Source: Bradyrhizobium sp. WBAH42 (GTDB lineage: Bacteria > Pseudomonadota > Alphaproteobacteria > Rhizobiales > Xanthobacteraceae). From it: a DNA stretch of 64,000 nt. The stretch lies in assembly GCF_024585265.1 (NCBI RefSeq), contig NZ_CP036533.1, positions 3,233,001-3,297,000 of the forward strand, written 5' to 3'. Below, piece after piece: positions 52,194 to 60,615 of the stretch (the stretch's first letter is position 1; every line of letters begins with the position of its first letter). The notes under the pieces were generated by a model. The model did no database searches, was not told the origin of the DNA, and was given only the letters and a program-made list of their open reading frames with translations. The translations under genes were made by a program, and so were the position numbers.

Positions 52194-52829
52194 CTACGGC
52201 AGTCCTTGTGTCGCCGTAAAGGGATTGAACCCCCGTTCTGCAAGAGCAGCCCACGAAGCAGCGCCAAGATGTGGCAATCGGAAATAGAGTCGTGGCTTGG
52301 CCGGATCGGTATCCAGCATGAACCCGGTCGGTAGCGCTCGGACACTTGTGGCATAGAACCCACCGTCCGGCGACTTCTGGGATTCGATGACAGCGACCAA
52401 CGATTTTGCCTCCGCAGCCCTGCCGAGCAATTTCAGCAAGAGAGCCATTTGGCTTGTCCCTTCGGTCCACACACCATCTCGGTCTTCACCGTAGGCGTTC
52501 CGGAGCCGTCCATCATGCCAGGTCCGGTCGTTGTCGATGGCCCAGAGAATCGCCGCGCCGATGCGACGTGCTTTGTCTTGCTCACCGCAACCGACCAATG
52601 CGATGGCGGCCACCGCATTGTCATAAAGGTATGCGGCGCCATGCAGAGGCCCCGAGTTCACGGTCGGATAGCTGGGCAAGAACAACGGCCCTGGCGGTGC
52701 CTTATCGATGAGACCAGCGAGGTACCCGCATGCAGACGCTTCTGGTGTTGCCAGAGCCCGTCGTGGAGTGGCGACCACAATGATTATGAGAGTCGCTAGG
52801 ATGCATACCAAGGATGCTATTCGGGCCAC
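52194..52829 (-). CDS. Secreted hypothetical, alpha/alpha-toroid-like
   Basis: A 211-aa protein with a signal-anchor or signal peptide (VCILATLIIIVVATPRRALA). The mature part has helical repeats with Gly/Trp-rich turns (AAYLYDNAVAAIALVGCG, GVWTEGTSQMALLLKLLG, SPDGGFYATSVRALPTGF, LGAASWAALAERGFNPF), resembling part of a six-hairpin glycosidase or terpene-cyclase-like toroid. At 211 aa it is shorter than full toroids, so it may be a truncated or single-lobe form. Function unknown. Confidence 0.6.
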   Translation of the reverse strand: MARIASLVCILATLIIIVVATPRRALATPEASACGYLAGLIDKAPPGPLFLPSYPTVNSGPLHGAAYLYDNAVAAIALVGCGEQDKARRIGAAILWAIDNDRTWHDGRLRNAYGEDRDGVWTEGTSQMALLLKLLGRAAEAKSLVAVIESQKSPDGGFYATSVRALPTGFMLDTDPAKPRLYFRLPHLGAASWAALAERGFNPFTATQGLP

Positions 52830-53374
52830 TTGTCGTTCTCCGGGTGGCGGCTGATCCTAACCCATCGGCGATGTCTGGAAGTGGCCCCGTTGCAGAACAA
52901 GTTGCTGGGCTCTCCAACGGTCGGCTTTTGATCCTGGCCGTGTAAAAACTCAAGAATCGAAACGCAGCGAAGAATGATATTTTCAAGTCCGACCTCCAAG
53001 TTTAATCCGCTTGCGCCTTGAGCGTCTAAAGCGGCCTTCGACGAATAATTTCTTCTATCGCGATTGAGCCTCTTCGCGTTTTCACACAGCCAAGATCCTA
53101 AGCGGAAGTCGTCCAAAGATTCAGGCGTCTTTTCCGGACGCACGAGATCGTGTACTCTTTAAATAGCTGTCGTCGCAGGCGGGAATGCCGAATTCCTCGC
53201 GGGACTGAACGGACAGCAGTCGTGCCATCGGCAGCATTGCACTCGAAAAACCGACTTCCTTTTTCGCCGGTCCTTCAGCATTCGCATTCCAACGCGGGTG
53301 TGCGCAAGGCGCGCCCGGATGCTTTGAATCTGAAACGCGGGCCCCAGAGCGTGCCTGCGAGGAAGGAGATCTCC
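52830..53374. other. Gene-free stretch with an inverted pair of degenerate repeats
   Basis: A motif like GTTTT-ACAC-GCCA-GATC occurs reversed at about 52930-52950 and forward at about 53086-53112. Short relics like these litter Bradyrhizobium intergenic DNA. AAGGAG at 53363-53368 is the ribosome-binding site of the next gene. Confidence 0.4.
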
Positions 53375-55171
53375 ATGGCTGACCACCCCACTATTTCGAC
53401 TGTATATGACCTGGCATCGCCGACCCTGCCGACCACGGCGGTCACTCGCCGCTCGCTCCTCGGCGGGGCCGGCATCGCAGTTGGCGCCGCCGTGCTTGCG
53501 TCTCCGCCGGGTATGTCCGGAGTAGCCCCGGCCGCGGCGCAGACCGTGGGCGTGGGCATGGAGGCGCGACCGCTCGACGCGGCGTGCAAGCGCCCCGCCT
53601 TCGAAGTCCGCGCGGCCTGCGCGAGCAATACCGAGAAAATTCCCATCCCGCCCCACCCGGCGAATGGCGATGAGGCGCGCTACACCAACAAGATCGGTTC
53701 CGATACGCGGGGCCTGCCGCACGACAAACGCGGCGAAGTGGAACAAGCTGCTTGGCAGGCTTTCTATATTGCTTGCCAGTCGGGCGATCCCGCTGATTTC
53801 GAGAAAATCCCGCTCGGCGGCACGCGCAAACTGGTCAATCCGGTAGGCACGCTGGCCGTCAGCCTGAGCGGCATGAACCCTACTCAGATTGCGCTACCGC
53901 CGGCGCCGGCCCTTGCAAGTGCGGAGCGCGGCGGCGAGGCGGTCGAGGTATACTGGCAATCCCTGCTTCGTGATGTTCCGCTTACCGAGTTGCGCGACGA
54001 CACCTCCAACCGCGACGTGCTTGCAGCGACCGAGGAAATCAACAAGCTTGCAGATTTCCGCGGGCCGAAGTCTGGTGGTCGGGTCACACCCGGGACGCTG
54101 TTCCGTGCCAATGCGCTTTACTTCGACCCGACTGACCCGAAGGGTCGCTCCGTCACGCCTCTGGGTGTTTTGGACGGCCCGCTGATCTCGCAATTCCTGC
54201 TCCGGGACGTGCCCAACGCCGCACAGTGGGTCAGTGCTCAAATTCGCACCCCGTCGCCCGCCAACGAATTCCTGACCGAATATGAGGAGTGGCTGGCGAT
54301 CCAGAATGGCACTCCACCGAAACGCAGGCTGCAGTTCGACACGACACCACGATACGTAGCGACAGGAAGAGATCTCGCCGAGTATGTCCACAGTGGTCCT
54401 GCATTTGGGTGGGCGGCAGCACTGCTCCTTGCAACACCCGGCGGTGGGGCGGACCAACGCTACTCCGGGATGTATCCACCGGCCGAGCCCGCGTCCTACC
54501 CATCGAACCCGTATCGAAAATCGAAAACCCAAAACCCTGGAGCTGCCACCTTCGGGTTGCCCTATCTGCAGGCACTAGTCGCTATGGGGATCAATAACTC
54601 CGCCCGCGTGTCCTACTGGCAGAAGTATTTCGTGCACCGGGCCGTACGACCGGAAGCCTATGGCGGTCTGGCCCACCATCGCCTCGCCAATGGCGTGAGC
54701 GACTACCCGTTGCACGATAACTTCCTGAGATCGGAAGCCCTCGATCGCAGCAAAGGCAGATACGGCACCTATCTTTTGTCACAAACCTATCCGGAGGCCG
54801 CGCCCTTCCATTCCAGCTATCCCGGCGGTGCCACGAGCGTTGGTGCCGTCGCAGCTACCCTATTGAAGGCATTTTTCGACGAGAGCCGCGTCATCGCCAA
54901 CCCGGTGCAGCCCGATCCGGCCGACCCGACGAAACTGGTGCCCTATAACGGGCCGCCGCTCACGGTGGGTGGAGAGTTGAACAAGCTCGCGGCGAACTAC
55001 GGTTTCGGACGGAATTGGGCGGGCATCCACTGGCGTTCCGACGCCTCCGCCTCAATGGCGATCGGCGAAGAAGTGGCTATCGGCATGCTGCGGGACGAGC
55101 GCATGACCCTCCGCGAACCTTTCGAGGGCTTTTCCTTCACGCGCTTCGACGGCAGCCGCGCGACGATCTGA
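53375..55171 (+). CDS. Vanadium-haloperoxidase-fold protein with altered active site
   Basis: A 598-aa exported protein with a Tat signal (TRRSLLGGAGIAVGAAVLA) and an algal/cyanobacterial bromoperoxidase-like C-terminal half. K417 and R425 in WQKYFVHRAVRPEAYGG keep the bromoperoxidase spacing, and R546 and H552 lie in RNWAGIHWRSD. The third vanadate motif, normally YPSGHAT with ligands Ser and His, reads YPGGATS (G484, G485, A486), so both are missing. The fold is secure; haloperoxidase activity is doubtful. ATG 53375 follows AAGGAG. It stands alone as a single gene. Confidence 0.85.
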   Translation: MADHPTISTVYDLASPTLPTTAVTRRSLLGGAGIAVGAAVLASPPGMSGVAPAAAQTVGVGMEARPLDAACKRPAFEVRAACASNTEKIPIPPHPANGDEARYTNKIGSDTRGLPHDKRGEVEQAAWQAFYIACQSGDPADFEKIPLGGTRKLVNPVGTLAVSLSGMNPTQIALPPAPALASAERGGEAVEVYWQSLLRDVPLTELRDDTSNRDVLAATEEINKLADFRGPKSGGRVTPGTLFRANALYFDPTDPKGRSVTPLGVLDGPLISQFLLRDVPNAAQWVSAQIRTPSPANEFLTEYEEWLAIQNGTPPKRRLQFDTTPRYVATGRDLAEYVHSGPAFGWAAALLLATPGGGADQRYSGMYPPAEPASYPSNPYRKSKTQNPGAATFGLPYLQALVAMGINNSARVSYWQKYFVHRAVRPEAYGGLAHHRLANGVSDYPLHDNFLRSEALDRSKGRYGTYLLSQTYPEAAPFHSSYPGGATSVGAVAATLLKAFFDESRVIANPVQPDPADPTKLVPYNGPPLTVGGELNKLAANYGFGRNWAGIHWRSDASASMAIGEEVAIGMLRDERMTLREPFEGFSFTRFDGSRATI

Positions 55172-55378
55172 CAGCAGTCGGGCGACGCCCCCTGCCGTGG
55201 GGCGCCGCCCCGGTCCTGTGCAGAGTAGTGGAAGCGTTTATGCCCGACAGCCTATCGGTGGGGGCTGAGCGCGGCGCCTGCTCAATCAACGAGTACCCAA
55301 GCCGGGGGCGACTCTCGTTCTGATCGTCTTATGATGCGTGGTTGACCTGACCCGTGAACCGCAAACTTTCAATGACCG

Positions 55379-55487
55379 GAGCAGCCCACCAAATGCTTGC
55401 TTACCAACAATCTTAAAGACAGCGAAATTGCTCGGCATCGAGATTCCGGCATCCTTTCTCGACTGTGCCGACGCGGTGATCGAGTAG
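55379..55487 (+). pseudogene. Relic C-terminus of an ABC_sub_bind gene
   Basis: EQPTKCLLTNNLK, then after a one-base insertion TAKLLGIEIPASFLDCADAVIE and TAG, corresponding to the last ~36 residues of the binding protein at 59414 (EQPTKYLLVVNLKTAKSLG to the end). Nothing upstream of it resembles the rest of the gene. The surrounding 55172-55773 holds no gene. Confidence 0.75.
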
Positions 55488-55773
55488 GCACAGTCCACTT
55501 CCGGAATTGGCCCATCGTGTCACATTGCATCGCCGCACCAACTCGGTAGCTTTCGGGACGAAGCCGACATCAAAGGGTGAGCAAGATCGGCCGGACCGGT
55601 CGCGTTTGACCCGAAACGCACATCGCGGCCGCACCTGGCGTCACCCTGGGTTCCCCCAGTCGCGCCGGTACTTACGGGTGGGCGGCAGCCAAATTCTCCA
55701 CCGAATTTCGCTAGCCTGACGCGGAATGAGGTGCGACACTCGCGCCGCGCGGTTTGTCACGCAGTAGGCCACC

Positions 55774-57114
55774 ATGGCTGACATCCCGGCCACTCACTAT
55801 GTCAAAAGTGACGACGTCCATATTGCCTATCAGGTGATGGGCGACGGTCCGCGCGACCTGCTGTTCGTCCCAGGTTTTGTCTCCAATGTCGAAGCGCTCT
55901 GGCAATCGCCGGCACGCGCTTCCTTTTTCCGCAAGCTTGCAACGTTTGCGCGGGTCATCACGTTCGACAAGCGCGGCACCGGAATGTCCGATCGCGGTTC
56001 CCAGATCTTCACGCTTGAACAGCGGATGCACGACGTGCAGGCGGTGCTGGACCAGGTTGGTTCTCAGCGGGCCACCTTGTTTGGCGTGTCCGAGGGCGGT
56101 CCGATGTCGCTGCTCTATGCAGCTACGTATCCCGAACGCACGTCAGCTCTGGTGCTTTGTGGCACTTATGCGCGACGCTCGTGGGCCCCTGACTACGCAT
56201 TCGCGTGGACCGATGCGCAGTGGAGCGCTTTCCTCGATGACATTGAGCACCATTGGGGTTCGGCAGATGCGATGAGTTTGCTGATGTGGGCGCCTAGCCT
56301 CGCTGGCAATAAGCAGGCACTTGAGCAAACCGCCGCCTACTTCAGGGCCTCGGCAAGCCCAGGCGCGGCATCGGCGATCATGCGCATGAACCGGGAGATC
56401 GATGTCAGGGACATCCTGCCCGTGACGCGTGTGCCGACCTTGATTTTGCATCGCACCGATGAGCGCGTCATTGACGTGAAGCATGCGCGCTACATGGCGC
56501 AGCAGATTCCTTGCGCCAAACTGATTGAGCTCAGCGGTCAGGACCATATGGTCTGGGTTGGCGATCAGGATGCAATTATCAATGAGGTCGAAGAGTTCGT
56601 CACCGGGCATCGGCAAGCAGCGGAGCCGGACAGGGTGCTTGCAACTGTGCTGTTTGTCGACATTGCGGGATCGACGGAGCGCGCGGCCGCTCTCGGCGAC
56701 GGCGCCTGGCGCGTGCTGCTGGATGCGTTCTATGCCAAAGCTCGGGGCGTGCTCGGCCAGTATCGCGGCCGCGAAGTCAATACCGCCGGCGACGGTTTCC
56801 TTGCCACGTTCGATGGCCCTGCGCGCGCTGTGCGTTGCGCCAGCGCAATCGGCGACGCGGTGCGCCCACTCGATCTGAAGGTCCGTTGCGGTTTGCATAC
56901 CGGCGAGTGCGAATTCGTCGCTCACGATATTGTTGGCATTGCCGTGCATATTGGTGCACGTGTGGCGGCGCTAGCTGCCCCGGGTGAAGTTCTGGTCTCA
57001 CAGACGGTTCGCGATCTCGTGGCAGGCTCCGGATTGACGTTTGAGGAGCGCGGCCGCCACATTCTCAAAGGCGTGCCCGACAAATGGCGTCTGTTCCGTG
57101 CGGTAACGACCTAG
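55774..57114 (+). CDS. Alpha/beta hydrolase fused to a class III nucleotide cyclase domain
   Basis: A 446-aa cytoplasmic fusion. Residues 1-275 form an alpha/beta hydrolase with nucleophile S106 in FGVSEGG and a late His in SGQDHMVW. Residues ~285-446 form a class III adenylate/guanylate cyclase domain: metal-binding D296 (VDIAGST) and D340 (AGDGF), and the transition-state Arg in VHIGARVA. The usual purine-selecting Lys before the second Asp is Asn here (N336 in REVNTAGDG), so activity or base choice may differ. Families like this are abundant in Bradyrhizobium; the physiological role is unknown. Confidence 0.88.
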   Translation: MADIPATHYVKSDDVHIAYQVMGDGPRDLLFVPGFVSNVEALWQSPARASFFRKLATFARVITFDKRGTGMSDRGSQIFTLEQRMHDVQAVLDQVGSQRATLFGVSEGGPMSLLYAATYPERTSALVLCGTYARRSWAPDYAFAWTDAQWSAFLDDIEHHWGSADAMSLLMWAPSLAGNKQALEQTAAYFRASASPGAASAIMRMNREIDVRDILPVTRVPTLILHRTDERVIDVKHARYMAQQIPCAKLIELSGQDHMVWVGDQDAIINEVEEFVTGHRQAAEPDRVLATVLFVDIAGSTERAAALGDGAWRVLLDAFYAKARGVLGQYRGREVNTAGDGFLATFDGPARAVRCASAIGDAVRPLDLKVRCGLHTGECEFVAHDIVGIAVHIGARVAALAAPGEVLVSQTVRDLVAGSGLTFEERGRHILKGVPDKWRLFRAVTT

Positions 57115-57356
57115 CACGTCTTCACCCGCCATGCGGTCAACGCACCGCTTCCGAGAGCTGAGCGGAATAGCATCGCGGATCTGCCCAGGTCAGCCTTTGA
57201 CCCAAACCGGAAGTCGGGCTGCGCCGCATCAGATGAGATGCCACGGCTCAAAACCCGCTCAACCATCGGCTTACATTTTTCATACCATCGGCTTATTCTT
57301 TGGGTGTGCGAAGATGCCTTCCTGCGAAGGGAGGACACCGTGAGAGGTTTGGCAAC

Positions 57357-58904
57357 TTGCGCTATCGCTTCGAGGAATTCGCATTTGACATCGACCGGCG
57401 CGAACTGCATCGCGGGGCACAGGTCGTTTCCATTACACCACAGGTGTTCGATTTGCTCGAATACCTGATCCGAAATAGAGAGCGCGTCGTCAGCAAGGAC
57501 GACCTTATCAACGCCGTTTGGAAAGGTCGCATTGTGTCCGATGCTGCGCTTACGACTCGCCTGAATGCTGTCCGCGCGGCCATCGGCGATACCGGCGAGG
57601 AGCAGCGCCTCATCAAGACGTTTCCGCGCAAGGGATTCCGTTTCGTCGGACAGGTGCAGGAGACGCGAGAAGTTGCGGGCCCGGATCCGGGCGATGCACC
57701 CGAGAGCGCTCTTGCGCTCCCCGACAAGCCCTCCATTGCGGTATTGCCGTTCGATAACATGAGCGGCGATCCCGAGCAGGAATATTTTGCGGACGGAATG
57801 GTTGAGGAGATCATCACCGCGCTCTCGCGGTTCAAATCGTTGTTCGTGATCGCTCGCAATTCTAGCTTCACCTTCAAAGGTCGAGCCGTCGATATTAAGG
57901 AAGTCGGGCGCAGACTTGGCGTGCGCTACGTCCTTGAGGGGTCGGTGCGCAAGGCGTCAGGCAAAGTTCGCATCACTGGGCAGTTGGTTGATGCGGTGAC
58001 AGGCGCGCACATTTGGGTGGACAGGTTCGAGCGCGACCTGACTGATATTTTCGTTCTTCAGGACGAAGTCACAGTTGCGGTCGTCTCAGCCATTCACCCG
58101 AAATTACTTCAAACAGAAATTGCGGAGGCGGCGCGGCGACGACCGAAGAACCTCACCGCGTATGATCTCTATCTTCGAGCCGCGCAACAGTACTACCCAA
58201 TGACCCGTGAAGGGGTGGCCGAGGCGATCAGGCTGGCTCGTCGGGCTTTGGAGCTAGATCCTCGGTTCGGCGTTGTCGCTGCTCTGGCAGGTCTCTGTCA
58301 CATGAACAACGTCCTTTTTGGCTATGCTGACGATCCTGATTTCGAGCGGGAGGAAGCAATCCGGCTTTCTCGCTATGCATTGAGCGTCGACGATGATGAT
58401 CCAGACACGTTAGCAATGGCTGCCGCAACCTCGGCATTCATGGTCAGCGATAGTGAACGTGAGATCGAAATGGCAGAGCGGGCGGTCAAGCTCAATCCAA
58501 ATTCACATCACGCATGGAATGGCCGAGCTTGGGTCTATACAATTGCAGTTCAGCCGGAGGAAGCGCTCCGCAGCTTTGAACGTGCTATCCGCTTGAGCCC
58601 GGTAGACCCGCTGCTATACCGGCCGTTTACTGGGATGGGGGTGGCCTTAATTGAGCTTCGGCGCTTTGACGAGGCAATCGTCGCTGGAAAGAAGGCCCTT
58701 CGTCAGAACCCCTATTCGTCGGCTTACCGCTGTCTCGCCGCCGCTTTCGCCCATCTCGGACGCGACGCAGAGGCGCGTGAGTGGGCGGCGCATGTGCTTA
58801 AAGTCGATCCCGCCTTTACAATATCTGCGTGGATCGCCCGGGGCGGGCAATCACGCTGGAAGCTGTATACCGAGGGTCTTCGCAAAGCTGGGTTACCCGA
58901 ATAA
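57357..58904 (+). CDS. Winged-helix (CadC-type) TolB-like/TPR regulator
   Basis: About 515 aa. An OmpR/CadC-type winged helix (residues ~1-95: RYRFEEFAFDIDRRELHRGAQ, AVWKGRIVSDAALTTRLNAVR) is followed by a TolB-N-like domain (SIAVLPFDNMSGDPEQEYFADGM, VRYVLEGSVRKA, GAHIWVDRFERDL) and C-terminal TPRs (about 290-500). No transmembrane segment is visible, so it is probably cytoplasmic. The start is uncertain: TTG 57357 matches the usual family N-terminus (L/M-RYRFEEF), while a GTG at 57340 behind GAAGGGAGG is out of frame. Confidence 0.82.
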   Translation: MRYRFEEFAFDIDRRELHRGAQVVSITPQVFDLLEYLIRNRERVVSKDDLINAVWKGRIVSDAALTTRLNAVRAAIGDTGEEQRLIKTFPRKGFRFVGQVQETREVAGPDPGDAPESALALPDKPSIAVLPFDNMSGDPEQEYFADGMVEEIITALSRFKSLFVIARNSSFTFKGRAVDIKEVGRRLGVRYVLEGSVRKASGKVRITGQLVDAVTGAHIWVDRFERDLTDIFVLQDEVTVAVVSAIHPKLLQTEIAEAARRRPKNLTAYDLYLRAAQQYYPMTREGVAEAIRLARRALELDPRFGVVAALAGLCHMNNVLFGYADDPDFEREEAIRLSRYALSVDDDDPDTLAMAAATSAFMVSDSEREIEMAERAVKLNPNSHHAWNGRAWVYTIAVQPEEALRSFERAIRLSPVDPLLYRPFTGMGVALIELRRFDEAIVAGKKALRQNPYSSAYRCLAAAFAHLGRDAEAREWAAHVLKVDPAFTISAWIARGGQSRWKLYTEGLRKAGLPE

Positions 58905-58919
58905 GCTCGGTGCGCAGGT

Positions 58920-59187
58920 GCCGACGAGGTGATCGAACAGAAACCCTTGTTGCTGCGGTGCATGAGTCCGGAAATGGCCCATCTGGGAAGTTGCGCTGGG
59001 TCTCACGGAGGTCCGCTTGTCGCGGCAGAGCGGACCAGATTTGCTCAACCTGAGTTCTTCGCATTTTGACCCGTTGCGGACATTTGGACGCAGCGACTGG
59101 GCCGATTGTTCTCATCGGCGTCCCGTCTTTTGAAGTGCTAGACTTCGACCATCGCTGCTCGCCCGCGCCGACGAGGTGATCGAATGA
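58920..59187 (+). repeat. Scars of deleted ABC_sub_bind genes with a 175-bp repeat
   Basis: GCC-GAC-GAG-GTG-ATC-GAA (ADEVIE, family C-terminus) appears at 58920-58937 without its stop. A unit at 58975-59149 follows that is nearly identical to 60411-60584 (three substitutions and one indel by eye). It leads straight into LARADEVIE-stop at 59158-59187. At 60584 the same leader precedes a complete gene; here the whole coding body is gone. TTGCTGCGGTGCATGAGT follows both tails (58950 and 59197). Confidence 0.75.
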
Positions 59188-59413
59188 GGGCGTAGTTTGC
59201 TGCGGTGCATGAGTTCGAAGTCGGCACTTTTCGGACCTGCCGTGTCACCTGACGATTTACGCTTCCGAGGTAGACTGGACATCTCTGCTACGACGTCAGA
59301 CTTCCGAAAGTGAGCCATAGCGTTCATTTGTGATCGCTCGGAATGTTTCGAAGCTGCTATTAACGCTCGACCTGGCAGACCGAACGCCTTCCGTGCAGCG
59401 ATACGGTGATCGC
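59188..59413. other. Leader region of the copy-2 binding protein
   Basis: No gene seen. It contains the second TTGCTGCGGTGCATGAGT copy (59197-59214) and degenerate GACTTCCG-type relics, then the presumed promoter of the gene at 59414; no clear -35/-10 pair was found. Confidence 0.4.
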
Positions 59414-60391
59414 ATGAGACGATTTGCCGTTACAGTGTCCGCGCTTCTGGTTGTGCTGCTGTTCTTCGGGTCGGCAGCCACAGCTCAATCGGTGCGAAGA
59501 GTGGCGCGGATCGGCATGCTTTGCGTCCCTGCTTGCAAGGTTCCCTATATTGAGGCGTTTTCGGACGAGCTTCAAAAGATTGGCTGGGTCGAGGGCACGA
59601 CCATTGCGACTGAGCGGAAAGACCCGGATTATCACCTCGACAAGCTTCCGGCGCTCGCGGCCGACCTCGTGCGGTCGAGACCCGATCTAATCGTTGCCTT
59701 CACTCCTTTTGCCGCCCGCGCTGCCAAGAACGCCACCCCCGACATACCAATTGTAATAATTCTGGTCGCCGATCCGGTCGGTATGGGACTTGCGTCAAGT
59801 CTTGCCCGTCCTGGCGGAAACCTTACGGGCGTCGCTACGATGGATCGGACCGATTTTGGTGGGAAGTTTCTTGGTATTCTTCGAGAGGTTTTGCCACAGG
59901 CCAAACGCGTGGCAGTTTTCCTCAACACCTCAAACGAGATGCATCGGCTGGTGTTTCCGGAGACGCCAACCGCGGCCGCCAAGCTCGGCTTTCAGCTCGA
60001 CGTAATCGATGTGCACGAAGTGGGGGAAGTGCCTCGCGCCGTTGCCGCCGCAAAAACCCGGGGAGCCGAGGCCTTGGACATATTTAGTGACCCAGTCTTT
60101 CCTCCGAACCGTGTGGCGGATCTCGCAGTACAAGCCGGTTTACCATCGATCTCCTTCGACGCCGGCTTTGCGCGAGCGGGCGGATTGATTTCCTACGGGC
60201 CGGACTTTCCTGCCTTGGCTCGAATTGGGGCTCACTATGTGGACCGAATTCTGAGGGGCGCCAAAACGGCCGAGCTTCCTATCGAGCAACCCACCAAATA
60301 CCTGCTTGTCGTTAATCTCAAGACAGCGAAATCGCTCGGTATCGAAATCCCAGCTTCCCTTCTCGCGCGCGCGGACGAGGTGATTGAATAA
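59414..60391 (+). CDS. Orphan ABC substrate-binding protein, copy 2
   Basis: A 325-aa periplasmic binding protein (ABC_sub_bind) with a Sec-type signal (FAVTVSALLVVLLFFGSAATA). Family blocks: ARIGMLCVPAC, FSDELQKIGWVEG, SLARPGGNLTGVA, GGLISYGPDFPAL and the end EQPTKYLLVVNLKTAKSLG through LLARADEVIE. An extra Cys pair (LCVPACKVP) near the start of the mature protein is unusual against copies 1 and 3. No transporter partners nearby. Confidence 0.88.
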   Translation: MRRFAVTVSALLVVLLFFGSAATAQSVRRVARIGMLCVPACKVPYIEAFSDELQKIGWVEGTTIATERKDPDYHLDKLPALAADLVRSRPDLIVAFTPFAARAAKNATPDIPIVIILVADPVGMGLASSLARPGGNLTGVATMDRTDFGGKFLGILREVLPQAKRVAVFLNTSNEMHRLVFPETPTAAAKLGFQLDVIDVHEVGEVPRAVAAAKTRGAEALDIFSDPVFPPNRVADLAVQAGLPSISFDAGFARAGGLISYGPDFPALARIGAHYVDRILRGAKTAELPIEQPTKYLLVVNLKTAKSLGIEIPASLLARADEVIE

Positions 60392-60410
60392 GGCTTGTCA
60401 CTTCCGGTGT

Positions 60411-60584
60411 TGGCCCATCTGCGAAGTTGCGCTGGTCTCACGGAGGTCCGCTTGTCGCGGCAGAGCGGACCAGATTTGCTCAACCTGAGTTCTTCGCATT
60501 TTGACCCGTTGCGGACATTTGGACGCAGCGACCGGGTCGATTGTTCTCATCGGCGTCCCGTCTTTTGAAGTGCTAGACTTCGAC
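60411..60584 (+). repeat. Second copy of the 175-bp repeat (gene leader)
   Basis: Matches 58975-59149 over its whole length, from TGGCCCATCTG to CTAGACTTCGAC. Here it sits between the stop of copy 2 and the start of copy 3, so it behaves as the 5' leader of ABC_sub_bind genes. Confidence 0.8.
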
Positions 60585-60615
60585 ATGCACGAGGCGTTTT
60601 CCATTGGGGGTTCCA

